Assembly (NCBI GenBank): GCA_910576995.1
Contig: CAJTLC010000001.1
Span: forward strand, 125,221 to 189,220
Reading direction: 5' to 3'
DNA from: an uncultured Ruminococcus sp.
Lineage (GTDB): Bacteria > Bacillota > Clostridia > Oscillospirales > Ruminococcaceae
DNA: 64,000 bases
A program made the translations under genes and the position numbers. Shown piece by piece: positions 35,000-43,876 of the stretch (within the stretch, counting starts at the first letter, position 1; every line of letters begins with the position of its first letter). The notes below the pieces were generated by a model. That model was not told where the DNA came from. It did no database searches and saw nothing but the letters and a program-made list of their open reading frames with translations.

Positions 35000-36391
35000 T
35001 CATGATTGCTCGCTTAACATGATAGAAACTCTGTTCTGGATCATTTCGGCACATTTTTCCGCTGAATATTCTCCTGAAAAATACAATTCAGTTTCTTCTT
35101 TTATAATGTTATCCACATTGCTTTCTATTCCAGATGATATTCGGTCGATTCCTCTTACGAATTCCACATATTTCTGTTTATCCGATTCTGACATAGGCTC
35201 TATTATAATTGGCAGATTTGTGCATGAATCGTACCCCGTTTCATCCCAAAATGTCTTTTTGCCATCATTGAGATCGTCAAAAAAATATGGCTTTTCAAGA
35301 GCGGCTTCACAGACAGTCTCAAAGCCTTTCTCTGTAATAGGAATTCCGGACATTTGAGGTGATGCTTTATCAGCGTCTATAACGCTTTTCAAAAATTCCC
35401 ACGCACCCTCTTTTTCGGAAGAATTCTCCATGATCGCAAATTGTTTTCCTATAATGAACTTCGAGCCGCTGCCGTTTTCGGAAGGATAGCCTACAAAAGT
35501 CATATCGTCTCCGAAAATACATTGTTTTTTCACATTGAAATCGCGGAACGATTCAATGTACAATTGAGAAAGCAGCGCAGTATCTTCACGGCATGATCGC
35601 TGTTCGAAATCATATTCGTCAACATCAGGAAAAGTATTTGCGAATTCGAGTATCTGTATGAATTCAGGTGAATTAAAGGAGCAGGTGTGATCGAAATTAT
35701 TAACAAAATCGTCGCTTCCGTCTGTTAAAAAATGAAGAACAGCCTGTTTGTTGTTTCCCATTTCGAACAGTTCCGATTTATCCGAAACGGAGTCGAAAAC
35801 TCTTTGAAATTCGCTGAATGACCAGTTTTCCTTGCTGACGGATTTGGTTTTCGCCGCGATAGTGCTGATCATAAACGTCGGAGCAAGCGAATACAAATGC
35901 CCGTCGGTTTCAAGCGAACGCAGCACGGACGGAAGGAAATATTCCTTGGAAATGCCGTCGTCATTCTCTATGAGTCCGTAAATGTCGGCGAAACTGCCTT
36001 TTGATGAAAGCTTTTGAATCTCGGTAGTATTCGTATAAACAATATCGGGAATATTTCCAGATATTATGTCCTTTTCCAAATCGTTTACTGCGCTGTCGAT
36101 ACCCTCGATGGAGTATGCGTTATCTTTGAAATAATCTTTTACATTAATGTGATATTTATTGCTGCTGTCGTTGAATTCCGTGATATATCCCTGAATACCG
36201 TCGTATTTATCCGCAACTGCAAGACTGATTTCCTGGGTATTTGTTTGTTCACCTTCATTTTTCGTTTCGGCTTGATTGGCGTGTTCATAGTCATTTGTTT
36301 TGATTGATTCTGTTTGCTTTTCGCTGCACGATGCCATAGATGCCAAAATTATAAAAAATGCTGCGGCGACGGCAAATTTTCTGTTTTTCAT
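35000..36391 (-). CDS. Extracellular solute-binding lipoprotein
   Basis: A 463-residue lipoprotein: signal peptide with lipobox MASC (Cys22), an acidic linker, then an ABC-type extracellular substrate-binding fold (family 1-like, with DIVYTNTTEIQKL, GSFADIYGLIEND, NSSEKEGAWEFLKSVID). The length fits sugar-binding lipoproteins. No permease or ATPase gene is next to it. It may feed a distant ABC transporter, or act as a ligand-presenting partner of the hybrid kinase that follows 161 bp downstream on the same strand, although that gene has its own promoter. Start supported by GGAAGAGG. Confidence 0.85.
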   Translation of the reverse strand: MKNRKFAVAAAFFIILASMASCSEKQTESIKTNDYEHANQAETKNEGEQTNTQEISLAVADKYDGIQGYITEFNDSSNKYHINVKDYFKDNAYSIEGIDSAVNDLEKDIISGNIPDIVYTNTTEIQKLSSKGSFADIYGLIENDDGISKEYFLPSVLRSLETDGHLYSLAPTFMISTIAAKTKSVSKENWSFSEFQRVFDSVSDKSELFEMGNNKQAVLHFLTDGSDDFVNNFDHTCSFNSPEFIQILEFANTFPDVDEYDFEQRSCREDTALLSQLYIESFRDFNVKKQCIFGDDMTFVGYPSENGSGSKFIIGKQFAIMENSSEKEGAWEFLKSVIDADKASPQMSGIPITEKGFETVCEAALEKPYFFDDLNDGKKTFWDETGYDSCTNLPIIIEPMSESDKQKYVEFVRGIDRISSGIESNVDNIIKEETELYFSGEYSAEKCAEMIQNRVSIMLSEQS

Positions 36392-36419
36392 TTGTACCTC
36401 TTCCTTTTCTGTTGATATG

Positions 36420-36582
36420 AGAGTTTGTGTTCATAGGTTCAGCAGACGTCTTTTCGGCAAATTTGTATGCTGAACTTCGTCAAAAACACTTGATATATGA
36501 CAGTATTCCTGTGTGTTTTTTCCTTGTCAGCATACAAATTATGCTCGAAAATACGCATACTTCACCTATGAACACAAGCTCT
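36420..36582. repeat. Fold-back repeat copy R4 (full length)
   Basis: A 163-bp element. Outer arms: AGAGTTTGTGTTCATAGGT on the left, AGAGCTTGTGTTCATAGGT in complement on the right. Inner stem: GACGTCTTTTCGGCAAATTTG against AAATTATGCTCGAAAATACG. Loop about 65 bases with two more paired segments (TATGCTGAACTTCGTCAAAAA, CCTTGTCAGCATA). The orientation is opposite to R1. It lies 29 bp upstream of the solute-binding gene start. Confidence 0.85.
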
Positions 36583-36942
36583 GAAATTTAAATGATTTAG
36601 ACAACACCCCACAAATCCCGCTTGACGTCTTTGCACAGAATCCGCTTGCTGTGCAGCCTTTATATTTACAAGTGATTTAATAAGAGAAAAAAGACGAACT
36701 TTTTAAGAAAATCGTAGGAACTCACAATAATTATTACATTTAGAAAAACCTTTCTATTAAATTTTTATAACAATCAAAATTTATTAAAAAAACGAACGGA
36801 ATTTTCTATGTTTAGGTTTTTATGATTCTGAAAATTATTCAAAAACGTGTATACACATATGTTGAATATGAATGACGGCTAAAAATTGGCAATTTTAAAA
36901 CCGGCTGCCTAAAATTTTCAGTTTTATTTTTTTAGAAAAGGA
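36583..36942. other. AT-rich intergenic stretch
   Basis: About 360 bp between repeat R4 and the promoter of the polymer locus. I see no ORF, RNA gene or terminator with a clear stem. Long A and T runs are common. Confidence 0.5.
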
Positions 36943-36971
36943 TTGACAATTAGGCATTAGTGTGATAAAAT
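36943..36971 (+). promoter_or_regulatory. Sigma-A promoter of the surface-polymer locus
   Basis: TTGACA (36943-36948), a 17-base spacer and TAAAAT (36966-36971). The start of the first gene is ~375 nt downstream, so the transcript carries a long leader holding repeat R5. Confidence 0.75.
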
Positions 36972-36989
36972 GTTAGTAAAAGTACTTTT

Positions 36990-37112
36990 AAGAACCTGTC
37001 TTCACAAGATTCAGCGCATGTCAGCTTTGCATGTAGCATTGTCATCAAAATCATAGATTTGGGATACTGATTATTTTCGGCAAATTTTGCCGCTGACTGC
37101 GTAGAAGAAGTT
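36990..37112. repeat. Degenerate fold-back repeat R5 in the locus leader
   Basis: The left end AAGAACCTGTCTTCACAAGAT is identical to one arm of R9; an inner remnant ATTTTCGGCAAATTTTGCCG matches the R3/R4 stem. The right outer arm is not recognisable. It lies inside the transcribed leader between promoter 36943 and ATG 37353. Confidence 0.6.
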
Positions 37113-37352
37113 CACCTTTTTGACAATTTTTTAATTATCCTTGTATAGTTTGCTCAGTATTTTATGTAAAGGAGCAAACAAAATTTGCAGTAAAATTCCC
37201 TGTCAATCAGGCGTCAAGGGATTTGTCAGAAAAATTAATGGTAGTGTCTGGCGATAATAAAACGATTTTCCTCACTGACACGAGGTAATTCGGATAATTG
37301 TAATATTCCCGAAAAGGCTGGTGTGGAGCAAAACGGAAATGAGGAAGCATGA

Positions 37353-38636
37353 ATGTTCAAAAACAAAAACGATATAGAGGTCTTTCGCAATAAAATATGG
37401 CTGTCGTCTCCGACAATGCACGGTGACGAGCAGAAATGGGTGGCGGACGCTTTTGATAAAAATTGGATCACTACGGCTGGAGAAAATATAAACGAAGTGG
37501 AAAAGGCTGTTGCTGAATATGCAGGCATTGAATATGCAGTTGCGCTTTCATGCGGTACGGCAGCTCTTCATCTTGCTATAAAGCTTGCCGGTGAAAAACT
37601 CTACGGTCAGGCAAGACCTGATCAGGGAACGCTTCAGGGACATAAGGTTTTCTGCACTGATATGACTTTTGACGCGACCGTGAATCCCGTGGCTTACGAG
37701 GACGGCGAGGCGATTTTCATTGATACCGAAGCGGATACGTGGAATATGTCGCCAAAAGCGTTAGAAAAAGCTTTTGAAATGTATCCTGATACCAGATTAG
37801 TTGTTATTGCTCATTTGTACGGAGTTCCCGGCAAGCTTGATGAGATCGTCGAAATATGTGAACGTCACGGCGCATATATAGTTGAGGACGCAGCCGAATC
37901 TTTTGGTTCTCTTTATAAAGGAAAGCAGACGGGAGGATTCAGCGATTTTGCGGCTATAAGCTTTAATGGAAACAAGATAATCACGGGTTCGTCGGGAGGA
38001 ATGTTCCTGACCAATTCTAAGGAATATGCCGAAAAAGTCCGCAAATGGTCCACCCAGAGCCGTGAAGCTGCCCCATGGTATCAGCATGAGGAGATCGGCT
38101 ATAATTATAGAATGTCAAATGTGATAGCGGGCGTTGTCCGCGGTCAGCTGCCTTATCTTGAAGAGCATATAGCTCAGAAAAAGGCGATATATGAGAGATA
38201 CAAGGAGGGCTTTAAAGGGCTGCCCGTCAGCATGAATCCGTATGACAGCGTTAACAGTCAGCCTAATTTCTGGCTGAGCTGCCTGCTTATCGACGAAGAA
38301 GCTATGTGCAGACAGGTAAGAAGCGATTCCGAAGCTGTTTATATAAGCGAAGATGGCAAAAGCTGTCCGACGGAGATACTCGAAGTTCTTGCAAAATTTA
38401 ATGCGGAGGGACGTCCGATCTGGAAGCCTATGCATAGTCAGCCGATCTACAGTATGCATAATTTCATTACAGAAAACGGAAGCGGAAGAGGAAGAACGAA
38501 CGCTTATATTGCAGGCGTATTTTCAGACGTCGGTTCTGATATTTTCAGAAGAGGTCTTTGTCTGCCCAGCGATAATAAAATGACGCCTGAAGAACAGGAT
38601 ATCATTATAGAGATCGTCAGACGCTGTTTTGAATAA
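37353..38636 (+). CDS. DegT/DnrJ/EryC1 family sugar aminotransferase
   Basis: A 427-residue PLP enzyme of the sugar aminotransferase family, which transfers an amino group to a keto-sugar nucleotide. Visible: WITTAGENINEVE, ALSCGTAALHLAI, VEDAAESFGS and the PLP lysine in SFNGNKIITGSSGG (near residue 208). It closely follows the pattern of PglE-like enzymes making amino-deoxy sugars for surface polymers. No dedicated 4,6-dehydratase for another sugar is adjacent, so its keto-sugar substrate must come from the epimerase at 45.3 kb, from RfbB, or from elsewhere. First gene of the locus; ribosome site GAGGAAG. Confidence 0.9.
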   Translation: MFKNKNDIEVFRNKIWLSSPTMHGDEQKWVADAFDKNWITTAGENINEVEKAVAEYAGIEYAVALSCGTAALHLAIKLAGEKLYGQARPDQGTLQGHKVFCTDMTFDATVNPVAYEDGEAIFIDTEADTWNMSPKALEKAFEMYPDTRLVVIAHLYGVPGKLDEIVEICERHGAYIVEDAAESFGSLYKGKQTGGFSDFAAISFNGNKIITGSSGGMFLTNSKEYAEKVRKWSTQSREAAPWYQHEEIGYNYRMSNVIAGVVRGQLPYLEEHIAQKKAIYERYKEGFKGLPVSMNPYDSVNSQPNFWLSCLLIDEEAMCRQVRSDSEAVYISEDGKSCPTEILEVLAKFNAEGRPIWKPMHSQPIYSMHNFITENGSGRGRTNAYIAGVFSDVGSDIFRRGLCLPSDNKMTPEEQDIIIEIVRRCFE

Positions 38637-38678
38637 TGGCGTCATAGCGAATCATGACTTAAAATATGAGGAGAAATT

Positions 38679-39590
38679 ATGGGAGAACAGTATTTTAAAC
38701 CTTACGAAATTGATGATGAAACTTTAAAAAAGATGCAGCAGAAAATGCTTGCAATGCTTGTTTATTTTAAGAAATTCTGCGATCGGTTTCATTTATCGTT
38801 CTGGCTTATAGGCGGCGGCGCGATCGGCGCGGTTCGAGAACACGGATTTGTACCTTGGGACGACGACGTCGACGTTCAGATGCCAAGACCTGATTACGAG
38901 CGTTTCCATAGGCTCTGGAAGAAATACGGCGCAAAGGATAAATATGTGCTTTGCAGAACGAATAAAAAAGTTAATTATCACCATTGCGCTTCATCACTGC
39001 GCGATCCGAATACCACTTTCATATGTACATATAATAAGTACAGCGAATTGTGTCACGGTATTTCCCTTGAGATCGGCGCTATGGACGCTGCGCCCGACAG
39101 TAAGATACTGCAATATAAGCAGATTTTTGACGGGTATGTTTTCGCTCTTTTCAATAATCAGCGCCTTCCAAACAATAGGGGAAAATTTCTGCGTTTCGCA
39201 ACCAAAGTCATTTATACTCTTATACCTTCAAAGGAAATACAGGACTGGATATGGATCAGAGCCGAAAAAGGAAAGGCGAAGTATTCATGGGAAAAAGCGA
39301 AGTATGTAAAGGAATTATGGGGAAAGACCTCTTTCATAAATTTCCCGAAAGAATGGTTTGATCATGTAGTATATTTCGATTTCGAGGGTTATAAAATGCC
39401 GCTTATGGCAGGATATCATCAATATCTGACAATGATTTTCGGCGACTATATGAAGCGTCCGCCCGCTGCGGAACGAGTTGCGAAGCATGATATCGTATTT
39501 ATCGATATGGATCATCCTTATACGGATTACAGGGGAATATATTATTTCCCTGAGAAAGGCAAGAAAAAAACAAAAAGGAAAAGTAAATGA
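38679..39590 (+). CDS. LicD-family phosphotransferase
   Basis: A 303-residue LicD-family protein. These enzymes transfer phosphocholine, or other nucleotide-activated phospho-alcohols, to surface glycans. The metal-binding acid cluster is WLIGGGAIGAVREHGFVPWD followed by DDVDVQM (residues about 45-72). The stop overlaps the start of the cytidylyltransferase (ATGA), which suggests the CDP-activated donor made by that enzyme is this protein's substrate. Whether the group is choline, ribitol, glycerol or another polyol is not visible. AGGAG lies before the ATG. Confidence 0.88.
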   Translation: MGEQYFKPYEIDDETLKKMQQKMLAMLVYFKKFCDRFHLSFWLIGGGAIGAVREHGFVPWDDDVDVQMPRPDYERFHRLWKKYGAKDKYVLCRTNKKVNYHHCASSLRDPNTTFICTYNKYSELCHGISLEIGAMDAAPDSKILQYKQIFDGYVFALFNNQRLPNNRGKFLRFATKVIYTLIPSKEIQDWIWIRAEKGKAKYSWEKAKYVKELWGKTSFINFPKEWFDHVVYFDFEGYKMPLMAGYHQYLTMIFGDYMKRPPAAERVAKHDIVFIDMDHPYTDYRGIYYFPEKGKKKTKRKSK

Positions 39591-40303
39591 ATATAGCTGT
39601 AATTTTTGCCGGCGGAACCGGTCAGAGAATGAATACAAAGACAAAACCAAAGCAGTTTCTTGAACTTCACGGCAAGCCGATACTTGTTTATACTATCGAA
39701 CATTTTCAGTATCACAAGGATATAGACGGTATCGTTCTTGTAAGTTTGAGCGGATGGCTCGATTACTGTCATGAACTTATCGATAAATTCCGTCTGACAA
39801 AAGTTAAAGCAGTTATTGCAGGCGGAGAAACGGGACAAGAGTCAATCTACAACGGTCTTTCCAAGGCGAAAGAGATTTTTTCCGAGGACAGCATCGTTCT
39901 TATTCACGACGGAGTGCGTCCGCTTATTGATGAAAAAAATATAACAGACTGCCTTGAAACAGTAAAGAAAAAGGGCTGCGCCATTACGGTTTCTAATGCG
40001 ATAGAGACGATTACCATTAAGGGCGACGATAACTGCATAGAAAAAATGGTTGACAGGTCGGCTTGCTGTCTTGCAAGAGCGCCTCAGTGTTTTTACCTGA
40101 AAGATATTCTTGACGCGCACAATAAGGCTATCTCAGATGGAGAAAAGCAGTTTATTGATTCAGCAAGCATGATGCAGTATTACGGTCATAAGCTGTATAC
40201 GGTCGAGGGAGTTCCCGAAAATATAAAAATTACAACTCCATCTGATTTTTATATTTTCAGGGCAATTGTTGACGCAAGAGAGAATTCGCAGATATTCGGT
40301 TGA
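39587..40303 (+). CDS. IspD/TarI-type cytidylyltransferase
   Basis: A 238-residue nucleotidyltransferase that joins CMP from CTP to a phospho-polyol. Signature start: FAGGTGQRMNTKTKPKQFLE; then GGETGQESIYNGL and HDGVRPLID. Sequence alone is between IspD (methylerythritol phosphate) and TarI (ribitol-5-phosphate). The position between LicD and a CDP-glycerol-type polymerase argues for a surface-polymer role, making the activated donor for one or both. No TarJ-like reductase is next to it. Starts inside the licD stop (ATGA overlap). Confidence 0.88.
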   Translation: MNIAVIFAGGTGQRMNTKTKPKQFLELHGKPILVYTIEHFQYHKDIDGIVLVSLSGWLDYCHELIDKFRLTKVKAVIAGGETGQESIYNGLSKAKEIFSEDSIVLIHDGVRPLIDEKNITDCLETVKKKGCAITVSNAIETITIKGDDNCIEKMVDRSACCLARAPQCFYLKDILDAHNKAISDGEKQFIDSASMMQYYGHKLYTVEGVPENIKITTPSDFYIFRAIVDARENSQIFG

Positions 40304-40320
40304 TCGGGGGGATATGCAGT

Positions 40321-41547
40321 ATGTCGGCTGTTCATAAGTTAAAAGACCAAATTAAGAAGATGAGATTGGACGACTGGCAAGCCATAATAAAGCTCGGTTT
40401 GGCTTTCATTCCCGGCAAGCTGTGGAAGCTGGTTTCTCCGAAAATGTGGGTGGTTTCGGAATATGAAGATCTTGCCCGCGATAATGGAAGCTGGTTTTTT
40501 AAATATCTCAGAGAAAAACACCCCGAAAGGGAAGTATATTATCCTATAAATTTCAAATCGGCTGATTATCAGGCGATAAAAAAACTTGGAAATGTTATTC
40601 CATTCGGCGGCTGGAAGCATTATCTGCTTTTCTGGGCTGCTGATGTTTATATCGGAACTACAAAATGCTATGGATTCCCATACAGAAGAATCTGCGAAGA
40701 TCTCGTCCAATGGAAAATGACGGGATTCAAGTATGCGTTTCTTAATCACGGTTTTACAAGGGGATATTCTTCTATAGTTGACGCAAAAGAGACTAATTAT
40801 CAGCTGCTTTTTACCTGTTCACAAAAGGACGCCGATATAATTATTAATGAAAACGGGCAGTCTCCGGCAATAATGCGTTGTTCGGGATATCCTCGTCATG
40901 ATACGCTCAATGACGAAATGCTCAACAAAAAACAGATTCTTATCATGCCAACATGGAGAAAGTGGATAGACTACAGACTGCTTGCGACCAAAGAGCAGAA
41001 AAAGACGAATCTGAAAAAATTTTTCGCGTCGGATTATTACAAATGCCTCAACGGTCTTGTGAATAATAAAGAATTTGTTGAATTTCTTGAAAAAAACGAT
41101 ATGAACGCCGTGTTCTATTTTCATGAGTATGCTCAGGAATACTCAAAATTCATAAAGCCCGCAACCTCAAGAATAAAGGTCGGCAAGACCGAAGATTATA
41201 CGATTCAGGAGCTTTTGAAGCAGTCTGCGCTGCTTATTACGGATTATTCGAGCGTTGTGTACGATTTTTCATATATGTACAAGCCGGTGCTGTATTATCA
41301 GTTCGACAAGGAAGATTTCGAGAAGTACCAGTATGCGCCGGGCGAAAGTTTTTCTTATGAAAAAGAGGGCTTCGGAGACGTTTTTCGCGATGAAAACGAA
41401 CTTGTTGCCGAGATCAGACGGCTGTATTCGCGCAACTTTGAAATGGATGAAAAATTCAGAAGCAGAGTCGACGAATTTTTCAGGTATCATGATAATAAAA
41501 ATTGCGAGAGAGTTTATAAAGAAATCAAAAAAATTGCAGGGAAGTAA
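40321..41547 (+). CDS. CDP-glycerol glycerophosphotransferase family protein
   Basis: A 408-residue TagB/TagF-type enzyme that adds glycerol-phosphate (or ribitol-phosphate) units from a CDP donor to a polymer. Family motifs: LNHGFTRGYS, YPRHDTLN, MPTWRKWIDY, FYFHEYAQEY, LITDYSSVVYDFSYM and YYQFDKEDF. It lacks an N-terminal glycosyltransferase extension. The start is ATG 40321, 9 bases after GGGGGGAT; the upstream TTG at 40300 is less likely. With LicD and the cytidylyltransferase it implies phosphodiester-linked polyol in the polymer. Confidence 0.9.
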   Translation: MSAVHKLKDQIKKMRLDDWQAIIKLGLAFIPGKLWKLVSPKMWVVSEYEDLARDNGSWFFKYLREKHPEREVYYPINFKSADYQAIKKLGNVIPFGGWKHYLLFWAADVYIGTTKCYGFPYRRICEDLVQWKMTGFKYAFLNHGFTRGYSSIVDAKETNYQLLFTCSQKDADIIINENGQSPAIMRCSGYPRHDTLNDEMLNKKQILIMPTWRKWIDYRLLATKEQKKTNLKKFFASDYYKCLNGLVNNKEFVEFLEKNDMNAVFYFHEYAQEYSKFIKPATSRIKVGKTEDYTIQELLKQSALLITDYSSVVYDFSYMYKPVLYYQFDKEDFEKYQYAPGESFSYEKEGFGDVFRDENELVAEIRRLYSRNFEMDEKFRSRVDEFFRYHDNKNCERVYKEIKKIAGK

Positions 41548-41670
41548 AAATTTCGTGCGATTTTTTCGCGCTGTTATACTTGTCGTTGGTTGCAAAACGT
41601 CCAAAGAATGCGTAAGTAAAAATTTTGTAATAGAAGCGAGTATATAAACGGAAAAAGGGCAGGTGATGTA

Positions 41671-42798
41671 ATGCTGTACGCGGCAGCGGCTATTCTTATT
41701 ATATTTGGATTTATTTTTCCGAGAAACAAGGCGATAACGGTATTATTTTTATTGCTTTACTGGGTTTTGCTCGGATTTAATACATACAATGCTGACTTTG
41801 AGGCTTATGAAAATATATATGCTCAGATAGGCGTCGGAAATTTGTGGGGAACTTCAGTGGATGAAGAAGGTTTTATTTTTCTGATGTACTTTTGCATTAA
41901 TGTTCTTCATCTTACTTATGCGGGATTTCTGTTGTTATTCTCAACGATATGCACGGCTCTGCTTGCTGTGGTTTCGGTTCTTTACTCCAAAAACCGAAAT
42001 ATTGTGCTTGGATTGTTTCTTCTATATTCATATTGGGTAATGGTTGTACAGATCAGATCACATCTTGCAACGCTTCTGGCGCTGATCGGAGTTTATTTCC
42101 TTGTTTATCATAATGATAAGAAAAGCATTGCTTTATTCTTTGGATTTATCTTAGTGGCAATATTTTTCCACCGTTCAACTGTATTCTTTTTGCCGCTGTG
42201 CATGATAAGATTTCTTGATGTTAAACGTACTGCAATTATTACAGCTATATGTTCGACTGTTTTCCTTGCTATCAGATTGCCTTTTGTATCGTCTCTGATG
42301 GGTTTATTCCTGTCACAGGAAAAGATAAACAACTGGCTGTTGTCGGATAGAGACAGAACATTGTTCAGTATATTGATGCTTGTTATGATAAGGGTTGTAT
42401 ATCTTGCAGCAGTATATATCTTATACAAATCTTTGAATAAAAACAACTATCTTTTTGAAAAGATGAATCATGTTATTCAGGGAAGTTCAAAAGTAACTTA
42501 TGACATATCGGCAGAACGTATTTTTAAAATTTCTGTACTTAGTATGTCATATATTGCATTAGAGGCATTTTCAAAGGATTATGAACGTCTTTTCAGACTT
42601 GTTATTTTCCTTTCTTATGTCATTTTTGCTGATTATACGTGTGCAAAGCGCGTAAGCATGGGTAAAATTCAACTTTCATATATTACTTATTATGCTTTCA
42701 TATTTGTATTTCTTGGATATTTCTTTTATGTTTACGGCGGCTGGATAGATATTGCTTTTCGTCCTGTCTTTGAAAGCAATTCTCTTCTTGGGGCATAG
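41671..42798 (+). CDS. EpsG-like polysaccharide polymerase (Wzy role)
   Basis: A 375-residue integral membrane protein with about 10 hydrophobic segments and the EpsG pattern: LLLYWVLLGFNTYNADFEAYENIY early, then a long periplasmic-loop region with QIRSHLATLLALIGVYFL. This family polymerises repeat units on the outer membrane face. The gene is 123 bp after the preceding one, the largest gap within the locus; I see no terminator there. Start ATG follows GCAGGTGATGTA. Confidence 0.85.
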   Translation: MLYAAAAILIIFGFIFPRNKAITVLFLLLYWVLLGFNTYNADFEAYENIYAQIGVGNLWGTSVDEEGFIFLMYFCINVLHLTYAGFLLLFSTICTALLAVVSVLYSKNRNIVLGLFLLYSYWVMVVQIRSHLATLLALIGVYFLVYHNDKKSIALFFGFILVAIFFHRSTVFFLPLCMIRFLDVKRTAIITAICSTVFLAIRLPFVSSLMGLFLSQEKINNWLLSDRDRTLFSILMLVMIRVVYLAAVYILYKSLNKNNYLFEKMNHVIQGSSKVTYDISAERIFKISVLSMSYIALEAFSKDYERLFRLVIFLSYVIFADYTCAKRVSMGKIQLSYITYYAFIFVFLGYFFYVYGGWIDIAFRPVFESNSLLGA

Positions 42799-42812
42799 AT
42801 TGGAGTGTATAG

Positions 42813-43835
42813 ATGTTTAATATTGAACTTTTAAGCAAAAAGCGCAGGGAAATAATGGGCGTTGCAATAATTTATGTAATTATTTTCCATTGTTACGGAC
42901 GGCTTTCCGCAGATATCGGAATTCCGCTCCTTACGCCAATACTTCAAAACGGAAATATAGGCGTGGAGATATTTTTATTTTTGTCAGGAATAGGTTTGTA
43001 TTTTTCCATGAGCAAAGACGAATCGATTCTGCCGTTTTATTCCAGAAGAATAACAAGAGTGGTAGTACCATGGCTTATAATGTCTTTTCCCTATTGGGTT
43101 TTAAAATCATTGATAGTTGATAAAGATAGTATAGGCGGATTTCTTATGCACTGGAGCGGTCTTTCGTTCTGGGTTGACGGAATAACTACTGTATGGTATG
43201 TAGCTTTTATTATTCTTCTTTATTTTGCATATCCGTTCATATTCCGTCTGCAAAAAAAGAATGACTATTTTGTTATACTGACTGCTGCGGTAGTCGTTGT
43301 ATTAAATACAATATTATTTTGTGTAAATGCAGATTATTATTCAAAGATAGAGATAGCACTTACAAGAATACCTGTTTTTCTTCTGGGAAGTTATATGGGT
43401 TCTGTTTTGAAGAAGAAAAATTGGAATTCTAAAAAGCAGGCAGTATCTATTGTTTATATTGTACTTATGCTTGTTCTTTTTTTTATTGGAAAATACGCAT
43501 CTTCTCTAAGCGAGGAAATGTCCGTATTATTTATCAGATATGGTGAGCAGTCGGTTGCATTTTTAATAATCATATGTTCATGTCTTATTTTTAATAAATT
43601 AACTGTAAAACCGATCGTTAGCGTATTTACGTTTATGGGAGGAATTACTCTTGAGGCATATCTGCTTCACGTGTTTATGCTGAATGTGGTAAGCCGTACG
43701 GGAATAGTAGAAAACAGCGGATATTTAGTTGTTTTTGGGGTAAAAACTGCAGTCATAGCGGTGTCAGTATTTTCTGCATGGGCTTTTTCAGCGATTTATA
43801 CAAAATTTCTGAACAGGAATAAAAAGATTGCTTGA
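42813..43835 (+). CDS. Acyltransferase 3 family membrane protein
   Basis: A 340-residue membrane protein with about 10 helices. Near the N-terminus is the acyltransferase-3 catalytic region KKRREIMGVAIIYVIIFHCY, with the key His in FHCY, then FLFLSGIGLYFSM. These enzymes O-acetylate surface sugars, or transfer other small acyl groups, using acyl-CoA from the cytoplasm. Its position between the polymerase and flippase fits modification of the repeat unit. Confidence 0.85.
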   Translation: MFNIELLSKKRREIMGVAIIYVIIFHCYGRLSADIGIPLLTPILQNGNIGVEIFLFLSGIGLYFSMSKDESILPFYSRRITRVVVPWLIMSFPYWVLKSLIVDKDSIGGFLMHWSGLSFWVDGITTVWYVAFIILLYFAYPFIFRLQKKNDYFVILTAAVVVVLNTILFCVNADYYSKIEIALTRIPVFLLGSYMGSVLKKKNWNSKKQAVSIVYIVLMLVLFFIGKYASSLSEEMSVLFIRYGEQSVAFLIIICSCLIFNKLTVKPIVSVFTFMGGITLEAYLLHVFMLNVVSRTGIVENSGYLVVFGVKTAVIAVSVFSAWAFSAIYTKFLNRNKKIA

Positions 43836-43876
43836 TAGCTTGTATGAAACTGTTTTAATTAATAAGGATAGGAAAA

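Noticed and set aside
41255..41647. Open frame of 130 codons on the plus strand between the CDP-glycerol-type transferase and the EpsG gene
   Set aside because: It overlaps most of the transferase 3' end in another frame and has no start signal; the 123-bp gap itself holds no gene.
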